The translations under genes were made by a program, and so were the position numbers. A stretch of DNA of 64,000 nt from positions 2,538,501 through 2,602,500 of the forward strand of contig NZ_LS483470.1 in the NCBI RefSeq assembly GCF_900478135.1, given 5' to 3'. Below, in pieces: positions 1 through 7,183 of the stretch (its first letter is position 1; each line of letters begins with the position of its first letter). The DNA comes from Leminorella richardii (lineage in GTDB: Bacteria > Pseudomonadota > Gammaproteobacteria > Enterobacterales > Enterobacteriaceae). Below the pieces are notes generated by a model. The model was not told the DNA's origin. It made no database searches and saw only the letters and a program-made list of their open reading frames with translations.

Positions 1-549
1 GTTAAGGGCAACGTTTTTACTTCCAGAACGATTAACGACTCATTCGCTCTGGTATCGACTAACGGTTACCCCGACATTCCCGTTCGCTATGAAAACCAAA
101 CTCTGGGAAAAACCAATCAGGACGGCTATCTGCTGATCCCTACCGTCAGCGCCTATTCGGTGGGTAAATACGAAATCGAGCCCCTTGACCTTCCCGCCGA
201 TGTCCAAATCCCTGAAGTGGAGCAGTATCGTGCCGTCAAAAGCAGCGGCGGCACGGTTATCGAGTTCCCACTGCGTAAAGTCGTGGCAGTAACGCTAACA
301 CTGGTAGATGAAAACCGAACGCCGCTTCCCAGAGGCAGCCTGGTACGCCAAGAGGGGCAACAGGATATTGCCTATATCGGCTGGGACGGCGAAACCTACA
401 TTGGCAACGCCACCGCTGAAACGACCTTGAAAATCAGCCGTGCCGACAACGGACGACAGTGTCAGGCTCATTTCAATCTCCCCAATCCCCTTCCCTCCGG
501 CGGCTGGACGCCGGGGAAAGTCATCTGCGAAGAGAGTCATCATGAGTAA
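1..549 (+). CDS. Csu-type fimbrial outer-membrane usher, C-terminal part (5' end outside window)
   Basis: An open frame enters from the window edge and ends at TAA 547-549, giving about 182 residues. The sequence fits the end of ushers of the archaic/Csu chaperone-usher class: an NDSF..V motif near residue 13, an IPV..EN.....T..DGYLLIP stretch, a DPLDLPxD-like segment at residues 60-66, and a DG..Y motif ahead of the last conserved Cys pair. Ushers are outer-membrane pores that take subunits from a periplasmic chaperone and extrude the pilus. The stop overlaps the adhesin start by 8 bp, so the two genes are translationally coupled. Family assignment is fairly firm; the barrel itself is outside the window. 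Confidence 0.8.
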   Translation, partial: VKGNVFTSRTINDSFALVSTNGYPDIPVRYENQTLGKTNQDGYLLIPTVSAYSVGKYEIEPLDLPADVQIPEVEQYRAVKSSGGTVIEFPLRKVVAVTLTLVDENRTPLPRGSLVRQEGQQDIAYIGWDGETYIGNATAETTLKISRADNGRQCQAHFNLPNPLPSGGWTPGKVICEESHHE

Positions 550-1504
550 AAAAACGCTACGCGCCGCTTCGGCGCTTATTTGTGCACTGGGTCTTCTTCT
601 CTCCGGAGCCGTTAATGCAGCCTGCAGCGTTGCCACACAGCAGTTGAGCATCAGCCTAGGTACTGCCAGCGCTTTTAACATTAACAGCACTGCCCTAGCC
701 TCTTCTGGAGCGGGAGGAATGAGCTGTACAGGCATTAGCATTGCCCTGCTGGCGGACAACTCGCTCTCGGGGATAATTTCCTCAACAACCGGACAGATGA
801 ATCTGGTTAATGAGCAAGATACCAGATATAAAATCCCCTACGGAGTGTACGCAGACTCAGGCTATAAAAACGCGTTTAATACAGCAACAGCACTCGAATA
901 CGGAAAATCTGGCCTTGACCTACTGGGTCTCGCGGTTATCAGCGGCGGGCTTAATGTAACGCTTTACGTTAGAACGACAACTGGCGCTACGACGCCAGTG
1001 CCTGCCGGCACCTATAGCGATACCATTACGATTTTCTGGAAGTATCATCTCTGTAGTGCTCTGCTATGTATCGGCAATAGCGTAGAAGACAGCAGCGGCA
1101 CCAGCAAAATCAAAATCTCCGTTGTTGTCACTAAAGACTGCAAAATCGACAGTACTCAAAGCATTACGTTCGCCCCCAGCGCGCTGGTTGAAAGCTTTGC
1201 TACCGTGACGCCCACTGTCCAGCTCACCTGTTCACTGAACACACCCTACACCGCCTATATCAACAACGGTCTCAACTACAGCGCACCGTGGCGAAGAATG
1301 AAAAAAACCAACCCTGATGCCTACCTCCAGTACAACCTTTACGCGCCAAATGCTTCTACCGTTTGGAGCAGCACCTCCCCTATTTCCGCTTCCGGTTCCG
1401 GGGGGCCTCAGATAATTTCCTACACTGCTCGAATAAATTCGAGCCAGCCTCCAGCTTCAGCGGGAACCTATACCGATACGGTGCAGTTTGTCGTAGAGTA
1501 TTAG
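542..1504 (+). CDS. Two-domain spore coat protein U (SCPU)/CsuE-like fimbrial tip adhesin
   Basis: This 320-residue protein starts at ATG 542, inside the usher stop, which removes the longer upstream frame beginning at 440. Residues 1-25 form a signal peptide ending near NA-ACS. Two similar beta-rich SCPU domains follow. Domain 1 (about 26-190) ends in a VPAGTYSDTITI motif; domain 2 (about 200-320) starts at a Cys (CKI) and ends in SAGTYTDTVQFVVEY. That C-terminal beta strand is typical of subunits that complement each other by donor-strand exchange. Being last in the operon and having two domains matches CsuE, the tip adhesin of Acinetobacter Csu pili. I infer the same role here; the host ligand is unknown. 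Confidence 0.8.
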   Translation: MSKKTLRAASALICALGLLLSGAVNAACSVATQQLSISLGTASAFNINSTALASSGAGGMSCTGISIALLADNSLSGIISSTTGQMNLVNEQDTRYKIPYGVYADSGYKNAFNTATALEYGKSGLDLLGLAVISGGLNVTLYVRTTTGATTPVPAGTYSDTITIFWKYHLCSALLCIGNSVEDSSGTSKIKISVVVTKDCKIDSTQSITFAPSALVESFATVTPTVQLTCSLNTPYTAYINNGLNYSAPWRRMKKTNPDAYLQYNLYAPNASTVWSSTSPISASGSGGPQIISYTARINSSQPPASAGTYTDTVQFVVEY

Positions 1505-1560
1505 CCAACCCCCCCACTGTTGATGGGGGAATGGCCTCCCCCTACACACTGGAGAAAAAA

Positions 1561-2049
1561 ATGGATCAAGTTCAGGACATACCCAAAGTCGCCGATCTGT
1601 GTGACGCCTATCGCAGCACCGTGAAAGTGCTGTCCCCCATCTTTTATGACTTCGGCGGCAAGGCCAGCTTCAGCGGCCCGGCGGTCACCGTAAAATGCTT
1701 TGAAGACAACACGGCCGTTAAGGCCCTGTCGCTAACAGAAGGCCACGGCCGCGTACTGGTGGTTGATGGCGGCGGCAGCCCGCGCTGCGCTCTGTTAGGA
1801 GACAATCTGGCGATGAACCTGCTCAATAACGGCTGGCTGGGCGCCGTTATTTACGGCTACATACGCGACCGCGCCGAGCTGGCAGCCCTGCCTATTGGCA
1901 TCAAAGCACTTGGTGCCAACCCTCTAAGATCCGCTAAAGAAGCACCCGGCGTAGTGGGCAATCCCGTTGAATTTGCCGGGCAAATCATTCAAAACGGTGA
2001 CGTTATTTATGCCGACGAGGATGGGATTATTATTTTGAATCATCGGTAA
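1561..2049 (+). CDS. RraA-family protein, probable 4-hydroxy-4-methyl-2-oxoglutarate/oxaloacetate aldolase-like
   Basis: This 162-residue protein matches the length of E. coli RraA. I chose ATG 1561 because it follows a GGAGAAAA ribosome-binding site and gives the conserved N-terminus (DLCDAY near residue 12); the longer frame would run back into the adhesin. FGGKASFSGP, TVKCFEDN and GRVLVVDGGGS are family signatures. Unlike E. coli RraA, which inhibits RNase E, this protein has an exact D-X20-R-D spacing (Asp in GDNLA to RD in GYIRD), the metal- and substrate-binding pattern of class II pyruvate aldolases of this superfamily. It sits 56 bp after the adhesin but is functionally unrelated to pili. 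Confidence 0.75.
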   Translation: MDQVQDIPKVADLCDAYRSTVKVLSPIFYDFGGKASFSGPAVTVKCFEDNTAVKALSLTEGHGRVLVVDGGGSPRCALLGDNLAMNLLNNGWLGAVIYGYIRDRAELAALPIGIKALGANPLRSAKEAPGVVGNPVEFAGQIIQNGDVIYADEDGIIILNHR

Positions 2050-2128
2050 GAAGCACTGGCTGGTTAGTTTTTAGGGTAAACCTGACAAATTAATGACGGC
2101 GAATGTTCTGACTACAAAATATTTCGAC

Positions 2129-2161
2129 CACAAAAAGAAAGCCCCGGTCATTTCCGGGGCT
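2129..2161 (-). terminator. Rho-independent terminator of the toxin-antitoxin operon
   Basis: An 8-bp perfect stem (AGCCCCGG 2140-2147 with CCGGGGCT 2154-2161) encloses a 6-nt loop. Read on the minus strand it is followed by a T-rich tract at 2129-2139. It lies just past the toxin stop and may also stop rightward transcripts. Confidence 0.75.
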
Positions 2162-2185
2162 GAAGATTATTTCATCAATTTCAAG

Positions 2186-2497
2186 TTAACTTTTCGGTGC
2201 TTTTTTTTGAGCTTGATAAAAATTCTCGTGCGGCTCTAAACTCAAAAGGTACAACTCAATTTTATTTTCTACCCAGCTATAGCCAAGCAGCGTCAATTGA
2301 TTATTTAACTTAAATTTATGTACCCTCAGATAGCTTAGATCCCCTTTCTTTTGTTCCCCTAATTCAGGGTTGTCTACGATCTTATCAATCTCATCTTCTA
2401 CTATTTGCTGCAGTTTCTCAGGCAGTTTATCTAATGCCTTTTCAAAACGGTTTGATTGATAAACATCAATCTCCCGATTTTGGGGTCCTTCTGACAT
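2186..2497 (-). CDS. RelE/ParE-superfamily type II toxin
   Basis: This 103-residue protein has the small alpha-beta RelE/ParE fold signature: an N-terminal helix pair (SNRFEKALDKLPEKLQQIVEDE), then YLRVHKFKLNNQLTLLGYSW, the central strands that carry the basic active surface, and a LSLEPHENFYQ C-terminal strand and helix. The family either cleaves ribosome-bound mRNA (RelE) or poisons gyrase (ParE); the sequence alone does not decide. Its start overlaps the end of the upstream antitoxin gene by 32 bp, typical of antitoxin-first operons. The exact start is uncertain, but the overlap is forced by the conserved N-terminal helix. Confidence 0.75.
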   Translation of the reverse strand: MSEGPQNREIDVYQSNRFEKALDKLPEKLQQIVEDEIDKIVDNPELGEQKKGDLSYLRVHKFKLNNQLTLLGYSWVENKIELYLLSLEPHENFYQAQKKAPKS

Positions 2498-2702
2498 ATC
2501 GACTTACCTTCTGGTTATCGACTTCACCCTTTGCCAGCAGGGTTTCAAGAATGAAGCTATACGGCAAATCTGGGTTATCTTCAGCGATTCGGCCGATTTT
2601 CGCCCAGTGTTCAATTTGCTTAGGAACACTTCTACTTGAAGCCTCTGCATAGATCTTAACGTCAGTAACGAAGTCATCATCTAGACGGACGCTTGTGGCC
2701 AT
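2466..2702 (-). CDS. ParD-like antitoxin
   Basis: The 78-residue protein begins ATSVRLDDDFVTDVKIYAEASSRSVPKQIEHWAKIGR, a ribbon-helix-helix type N-terminus of the ParD-like antitoxin family, followed by a short variable tail that would wrap the toxin. It is the first gene of the pair and reads leftward into the toxin. The strand that inserts into the DNA major groove (SVRLDD) is visible at residues 3-8. A near-palindromic site lies 66 bp upstream of the start codon and is a natural autoregulatory operator. Confidence 0.75.
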   Translation of the reverse strand: MATSVRLDDDFVTDVKIYAEASSRSVPKQIEHWAKIGRIAEDNPDLPYSFILETLLAKGEVDNQKVSRYVRRTPKSGD

Positions 2703-2767
2703 GGTTCATACCTCAACGTTGATAAATGTGTGGTCAGCACATATAAAACTTATCGCATCAAGTCGCT

Positions 2768-2790
2768 TTATGCAACAATTTGTCGCATAA
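2768..2790. promoter_or_regulatory. Near-perfect 23-bp palindrome, probable antitoxin/toxin autoregulatory operator
   Basis: Outer arms TTATGC and GCATAA are perfect, and 20 of 23 positions match the reverse complement. It lies 66 bp upstream of the antitoxin start in an AT-rich control region. Binding by the antitoxin is inferred from position and symmetry. Confidence 0.5.
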
Positions 2791-2798
2791 ATCACTTA

Positions 2799-2833
2799 TA
2801 AAAAAGAACCGCAACGTTATCCGTTACGGCTCT
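2799..2833 (-). terminator. Terminator of the tpl-tutB operon
   Basis: A 12-bp stem with two G-U type pairs (2805-2816 with 2822-2833, loop TTATC) is followed on the minus strand by six T residues (2799-2804). It lies 50 bp beyond the permease stop. Confidence 0.75.
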
Positions 2834-2882
2834 CTTAACAACCTAGCTGGCAAACATTTTTTAGAGTGTCTAATAACCCCTA

Positions 2883-4148
2883 TTACCGATACGTCGGCAA
2901 TACGTTTAGCGAAGAGAGAATATGCGCCAGCATAGTCAGCACGCCAAAGGCGATAACGATGTACACCAGCGGTGTGCCGCCCCAGGTGCGAAACATCGGA
3001 TTACCGAACTTGACGCGGGAAGCTTTTGCCAGCAGTGCCGGAACGATAATCGCCCATACCGCAAACGCCAGCCCGGCATAGCCAATAGCATACAGGAAGC
3101 CGTTTGGATAAATAGAGCACAGCAGCGCCGGAGGAATATAGGTGACCAGCGCCGTTTTGGCTCGTCCGCCGTTGTCATCTTTGAATTTACACAGGTCGGC
3201 AATGTAGTCAAACAGCCCCAACGTTGCCCCCAGCATTGAACTTGCCACCGCGAAGTTGGCAAAGAAGGTCAGAATGACGTCCATTGATGCGCTGTTGAGA
3301 ATGCCGCCCATCGCGGTAATAAAGACGTCAATGTTGCCACCCTGCGCGATGATGGGCTTAAAGTCAGCGCGGGATATGTTGCCCATCGTACAGTAAAGCC
3401 AGAACGCATAGAGAAACAGCGCAAACAGCGTACCGATCAAAATACAGGACACGATACGCTTTGGATCTTTTCCATAGTGTTTCACCAGGCTCGGCACGTT
3501 ACCGTGAAAGCCGAACGAAACGATACAGAACGGCAGCGTCATCAGCAGATAAGGCAGATAGGTCGTACCCTGCGGCGCTATCAGATCCATCAGATTATCG
3601 ACTTGTACATAGCCGAGCAGGCTGGCGAAAGTCATAAAGAAGGCGATGAACTTGCCTAGCAGAAGGATCGTCGTAATGCGGCTTACTGCCGTTGAACTCC
3701 ACCAAACGATGAAGGCAACGACAACTGTGAAGATGACTCCTGTCACTCGGGAGGATATGCCTAAGTTCAGATAGTGCGTCAGAGTTTGGGAGATAACTGC
3801 TGCACTACCGGATATATAGGCATAGGCGAGAATATAAAGAACAAACGCGAAGGTAAAGTTGGTCACCAGATTCCAGAATCTCCCCAACAGATCCTTGGTT
3901 AATGTGTCAAAACTGGCGCCAATGCGATAGTTAAGGTTGGCTTCAAGCAGCATAAAGCCAGCCATAATCATAATAAAACAGGTAACGACAAGAACAGCTA
4001 AAGACCACGAAAACCAAATACCGGACATAGCTACCGGCAAAGAAAACATTCCGGCGCCGACAACGGTCGCGGTGGTAATCATCGCCCCGCCGATAACCGA
4101 TTTGCCTTTACTCTGGGCAGAGCTTTGACTCTCTACGCTGACCGTCAT
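2883..4148 (-). CDS. tutB: Aromatic amino acid permease (HAAAP family), probable tyrosine permease TutB
   Basis: This 421-residue inner-membrane protein has about 11 hydrophobic segments. The N-terminal GGAMITTATVVGAGMFSLP motif is the substrate/ion-binding region of the HAAAP family (TnaB, Mtr, TyrP, TutB). Further family landmarks are LLEANLNYRIGASFDTLTKD, FGFHGNVPSL and ATLGLFDYIADL. It is downstream of tyrosine phenol-lyase on the same strand with 131 bp between, the arrangement of tpl-tutB in Citrobacter and Erwinia herbicola, so tyrosine is the likely substrate. A GGA ribosome-binding site precedes ATG 4148. Tryptophan specificity cannot be excluded from sequence. Confidence 0.75.
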   Translation of the reverse strand: MTVSVESQSSAQSKGKSVIGGAMITTATVVGAGMFSLPVAMSGIWFSWSLAVLVVTCFIMIMAGFMLLEANLNYRIGASFDTLTKDLLGRFWNLVTNFTFAFVLYILAYAYISGSAAVISQTLTHYLNLGISSRVTGVIFTVVVAFIVWWSSTAVSRITTILLLGKFIAFFMTFASLLGYVQVDNLMDLIAPQGTTYLPYLLMTLPFCIVSFGFHGNVPSLVKHYGKDPKRIVSCILIGTLFALFLYAFWLYCTMGNISRADFKPIIAQGGNIDVFITAMGGILNSASMDVILTFFANFAVASSMLGATLGLFDYIADLCKFKDDNGGRAKTALVTYIPPALLCSIYPNGFLYAIGYAGLAFAVWAIIVPALLAKASRVKFGNPMFRTWGGTPLVYIVIAFGVLTMLAHILSSLNVLPTYR

Positions 4149-4223
4149 AATCGATTCCTTTATTGCAAATTTTAAGTGGAAAAAACCTTTTCATGACCCA
4201 GACTGTGAAGCTCCAGACAATAA

Positions 4224-4251
4224 CGCCCTTCATCCGCCCGAATGAAGGGCG
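4224..4251 (-). other. Intercistronic stem-loop between tpl and tutB
   Basis: A 10-bp perfect inverted repeat (CGCCCTTCAT 4224-4233 with ATGAAGGGCG 4242-4251, 8-nt loop) lies in the 131-bp gap. The flanking T tract is weak, so it may stabilise the tpl message or attenuate readthrough rather than stop transcription fully. Confidence 0.5.
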
Positions 4252-4279
4252 CTTCCTTTATCCCCTAAGGGAAAACGCC

Positions 4280-5653
4280 TTACTTGAGAGGCTCAAAGCG
4301 AGCGGTGAAGAAGCGTAAGAACTTAGGCTCATACACCATGTCCAGCCCTTTGATATTCTCGCGGTTCTTGTACAGGCGAATGACTGACTCAGCAACAATA
4401 TCCAGATGCGCGTAGGTGTATACGCGACGAGGAATTGTCAGGCGAACCAGCTCGAGCTTCGGCATGTGGTTTTTACCGGTTTTCTTGTCGCGCCCGGCGG
4501 AAATGATGCCCCGCTCCATGCTGCGAACGCCGGAGTCGATGTACAGCTCAGCCGCCAGCGACTGCGCAGGGAACTGCTCCTGAGGCACGTGCGGCAGGAA
4601 CGCCTTGGCATCCAGGAACACCGCATGGCCGCCAACAGGCCTAACGATAGGTACACCAGCGGAGGTCAGTTTGTCTGCCAGATAGTAGCACTGGGCAATA
4701 CGGTGCTGAATGTAGGCAAAGTCCACTGACTCAACGATACCGCGAGCCATGGCTTCCATATCGCGCCCGGCCAGGCCACCGTATGAAGGCATGCCTTCAT
4801 ACAGCACCACCATTTCACAGGCTTTTTGATACAGTTCGTCGTCGTTCATGCACAGGAAGCCGCCGATGTTAACCAGACAGTCCTTCTTGCCGCTCATGGT
4901 GCAGCCGTCAGAGTAGCCCATCATTTCTTTCAGGATGGCGGCGATAGTGGCGTCTTTGTACTCAGGCTCACGCTCTTTAATGAAGTAGGCGTTCTCAACG
5001 CAGCGAGTTGCATCGTACATCACCAGAATACCGTGCTTACGGCACAGCTTGCTGACTTCACGCATGTTGGCCATGCTAACTGGCTGACCACCCGCCAGGT
5101 TTACCGTAACGGCCAGGCAAACATAGGGGATCTTGTCAGCGCCAACTTCGTTAATCAGCTTTTCCAGCTTGGAGACATCGATGTTGCCCTTAAACGGCAG
5201 CTCTTTTTGTGAGTCGTGCGCTTCGTCGATGATGATGTCAACGAAGGTGGCGCCGTTGCGCTCTTGGTGGGCACGCGTGGTGGTGAAGTACATGTTGCCC
5301 GGTACATAGTCGCCGTCTTTGATCAGCAGCGAAGAGAGCAGGTTTTCGGCACCGCGCCCCTGATGGGTCGGTACTACGTGCTTATAGCCGTAGTATTCGG
5401 CAACCACGTCCTGCAGATGATAGAAGTTGGCGCTACCGGAATAGGCTTCATCTCCCAGCATCATCCCCGCCCACTGGTTGTCGCTCATTGCAGTGGTGCC
5501 GCTGTCGGTCAGCAGGTCAATATAGGTTTGTTTTGACTGTAGCAGGAACGTGTTGTAGCCAGCGTCTTTAATATACTGCAAGCGCTGCTCGCGAGTGGTC
5601 ATTGCAATTGGTTCAACGACTTTAATTTTATAGGGTTCAGCTGGATATGACAT
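4280..5653 (-). CDS. tpl: Tyrosine phenol-lyase (beta-tyrosinase)
   Basis: This 457-residue PLP enzyme splits L-tyrosine into phenol, pyruvate and ammonia. It is close to Citrobacter freundii TPL in length and sequence. The PLP lysine lies in TMSGKKDCLVN, the cofactor-ring residues in PTHQGRGAEN, and the PLP-nitrogen Asp in YDATRCVENAYF. VRSMERGIISAG keeps the Met and Arg that make TPL specific for the phenol ring; tryptophanase has other residues there. A GAGGAAAG ribosome-binding site precedes ATG 5653. It is the first gene of a tpl-tutB operon, and its long upstream region contains a good TyrR box, consistent with tyrosine induction. Confidence 0.92.
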   Translation of the reverse strand: MSYPAEPYKIKVVEPIAMTTREQRLQYIKDAGYNTFLLQSKQTYIDLLTDSGTTAMSDNQWAGMMLGDEAYSGSANFYHLQDVVAEYYGYKHVVPTHQGRGAENLLSSLLIKDGDYVPGNMYFTTTRAHQERNGATFVDIIIDEAHDSQKELPFKGNIDVSKLEKLINEVGADKIPYVCLAVTVNLAGGQPVSMANMREVSKLCRKHGILVMYDATRCVENAYFIKEREPEYKDATIAAILKEMMGYSDGCTMSGKKDCLVNIGGFLCMNDDELYQKACEMVVLYEGMPSYGGLAGRDMEAMARGIVESVDFAYIQHRIAQCYYLADKLTSAGVPIVRPVGGHAVFLDAKAFLPHVPQEQFPAQSLAAELYIDSGVRSMERGIISAGRDKKTGKNHMPKLELVRLTIPRRVYTYAHLDIVAESVIRLYKNRENIKGLDMVYEPKFLRFFTARFEPLK

Positions 5654-5767
5654 GATACTTTCCTCATTTGGCTATTTTATTAATAACGTTTATTCCGGAC
5701 GCTTTTATTTTTACTTTTTACGTTATCTTTTCAATAGCGTTGCCCAATGCCATAAAAACCCTTTCTG

Positions 5768-5785
5768 TAATATTATTATTACGAG
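5768..5785 (-). promoter_or_regulatory. Weak TyrR-like box, promoter-proximal
   Basis: TGTAAT-N6-ATTACG matches 9 of 12 fixed positions of TGTAAA-N6-TTTACA and keeps the invariant G and C at the correct spacing. It lies 115 bp upstream of the tpl start and 166 bp (about 15.8 helical turns) from the stronger box. Confidence 0.35.
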
Positions 5786-5855
5786 TGCCATTTTAATGAA
5801 ATTTCATTTAAACACCGCTTATCATCCCTCGCTCAAGTATAAATAGGTCCATTTC

Positions 5856-5871
5856 CGTGATAGAAGTCATA
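5856..5871. promoter_or_regulatory. Possible CRP site upstream of tpl
   Basis: CGTGA-N6-TCATA keeps the GTGA and TCA cores of TGTGA-N6-TCACA. It lies between the two TyrR-like boxes. Catabolite repression of tpl is known in other enterobacteria; the match here is moderate. Confidence 0.35.
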
Positions 5872-5933
5872 CTTTAAATTAAACACACGTCGTAAGTTAC
5901 ATTACAGATGTCGTTTGGACACTTAATTTTTTA

Positions 5934-5951
5934 TGTACATAATATTTTACA
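5934..5951. promoter_or_regulatory. TyrR box, distal site upstream of tpl
   Basis: TGTACA-N6-TTTACA has one mismatch to the TyrR consensus TGTAAA-N6-TTTACA. It lies 281 bp upstream of the tpl start codon, similar to the distal activator boxes known for C. freundii tpl. TyrR itself is not in the window. Confidence 0.6.
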
Positions 5952-6298
5952 CTGGATAGGACTTTTAAATTAATTAAATATCAATTAAATACATAAATAT
6001 CAGCCAGGCAACAAAAAATTGAGACCCAGGTCAATTGACTACAGCGATTAAAGATGGTTACCTCGCGGGGGGGTAAATTTCATCTAAAAATACCGCTAAA
6101 AAAGCGAAAATATAAGATAATTAGTTCAATAAAGAGTAAGTTAAAAAGGAAATAGCGCTCAATCAATAAATAATAACCAAGCGCTATTCATTATTAATAT
6201 ATGAAATTTATAATGGGTTAGTAAAAATAGAGTGATAGGATTTACTGATAGGCTGTGAGTATTCTACTGTATTAATAATTTAAATATGTTTATTGGAG
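5952..6298. other. AT-rich intergenic DNA without a recognisable gene
   Basis: About 350 bp of very AT-rich sequence upstream of the tpl control region, with only a run of seven G residues near 6066-6072. I see no coding frame with family features and no clear hairpin. Confidence 0.5.
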
Positions 6299-6577
6299 TT
6301 AACAATATGGGCAATATAAATCATCCATAAAGTCGTCCGGATTAATATTTTTATCAGGCACAAGAATAGTCATTTTGCCATGTTTTTCACATTCAATCTC
6401 TTGAAAGCCCCCCTGTTGAATAAGATAGCTAGTGTCTAAATCACTCCAGCCACACCATGGGCAGCATTGAATGTGTGCATCAGTGTTTGCAGCAATCTCC
6501 AACTCCCAGTTACATTCTCCACATTGAATTCTTTGAATGGTTTTAGCATTCATTAAAATTCTAACGCTAGGCTTCAT
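6299..6577 (-). CDS. Small cysteine-rich (zinc-ribbon-like) hypothetical protein
   Basis: This 92-residue soluble protein starts at ATG 6577 after an AGGG ribosome-binding site. It has three paired-cysteine knuckles: CGEC (about residues 19-22), CCPWC (about 38-42) and CPYC at the extreme C-terminus, plus an isolated CEKHG. Such spacing suggests two zinc ribbons. I do not recognise a named family and no catalytic residues are apparent. It stands alone between tpl and a small AriR-like gene, and its AT content is higher than that of the core genes. Confidence 0.6.
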   Translation of the reverse strand: MKPSVRILMNAKTIQRIQCGECNWELEIAANTDAHIQCCPWCGWSDLDTSYLIQQGGFQEIECEKHGKMTILVPDKNINPDDFMDDLYCPYC

Positions 6578-6637
6578 GATGGCGCCCTTTTAGTGAAGGA
6601 GACTGCTGCTCTGCGGTTAAGCCCATTGGATCCAGAG

Positions 6638-6838
6638 TTAAACCTTAGCTTCAGCTCTGTTTAAAGACTCAAGAGCCATTGTCGCTATCCGGCTGCGCTC
6701 TGACCCCTCGGCCTCTTTGCTGATGACTCTTAACAGCTTTTCAATGATTGACTGCCTGTCTATCGGTAAATTTTTGTCGCACAGCTTTACAACCATTTCA
6801 CCAATAATTTGCTGAATTGCTTCTTTTGCGCTCGCCAT
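6638..6838 (-). CDS. Small YmgB/AriR-like protein
   Basis: ATG 6838 is preferred over 6850 because GAGGTGGG lies just ahead of it; the product is 66 residues. The pattern IGEMVVKL...N..I....IIEKLL.......S.RSRIATMALESL resembles the helical YmgB/AriR family, small proteins linked to biofilm and acid resistance in E. coli that act by DNA binding. The protein has no cysteines that would suggest zinc binding. The similarity is by motif only, so the family call is tentative. Confidence 0.5.
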   Translation of the reverse strand: MASAKEAIQQIIGEMVVKLCDKNLPIDRQSIIEKLLRVISKEAEGSERSRIATMALESLNRAEAKV

Positions 6839-7107
6839 AGCCCACCTCATTGATTAATGGAATACTCATTAAGCTATATTCATCTTTCTTATTCAAGGAG
6901 TAATTGTGGAAGAGTACGACTCTCTTTCGTTTCTGCGCAGTGCGCAACAAAGAGGGCAAATAAGCGCATAGGGCAGAGAGGATTACACACAAATACCACT
7001 TTACCTCCCTTAAAGCCCCCCCTTCTAACCCTCTCCTCACCCTATCTACACGTTTTAGTACTCAAAGTGGTGCATTTCCCCCTTTTTCGCCACTTCTATA
7101 GCGATAG
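6839..7107. other. Intergenic region upstream of the AriR-like gene
   Basis: About 270 bp with no convincing gene on either strand. Short frames here on both strands lack ribosome-binding sites and family features. It must hold the promoter of the AriR-like gene, but I cannot point to clear -10/-35 hexamers. Confidence 0.4.
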
Positions 7108-7154
7108 TAAGAAAAAAGAAAAAAAAAATCCCGCGCGGGACACCCGGCGCGGGA
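7108..7154 (-). terminator. Terminator of eno
   Basis: TCCCGCGC (7129-7136) pairs with GCGCGGGA (7147-7154), and a long T tract follows on the minus strand (7108-7128). It lies 30 bp past the eno stop. Confidence 0.85.
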
Positions 7155-7183
7155 CTTTATTAACGAGCTAAGACGTTAGCGAA

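Noticed and set aside
4280..5653. Tryptophanase as the identity of the PLP enzyme
   Set aside because: The protein keeps the TPL-specific Met and Arg in VRSMERGI and is closer to TPL in length and sequence than to TnaA.
6798..7171. Overlapping frames on both strands upstream of the AriR-like gene
   Set aside because: No ribosome-binding site, low-complexity translation and overlap with the eno terminator argue against coding.
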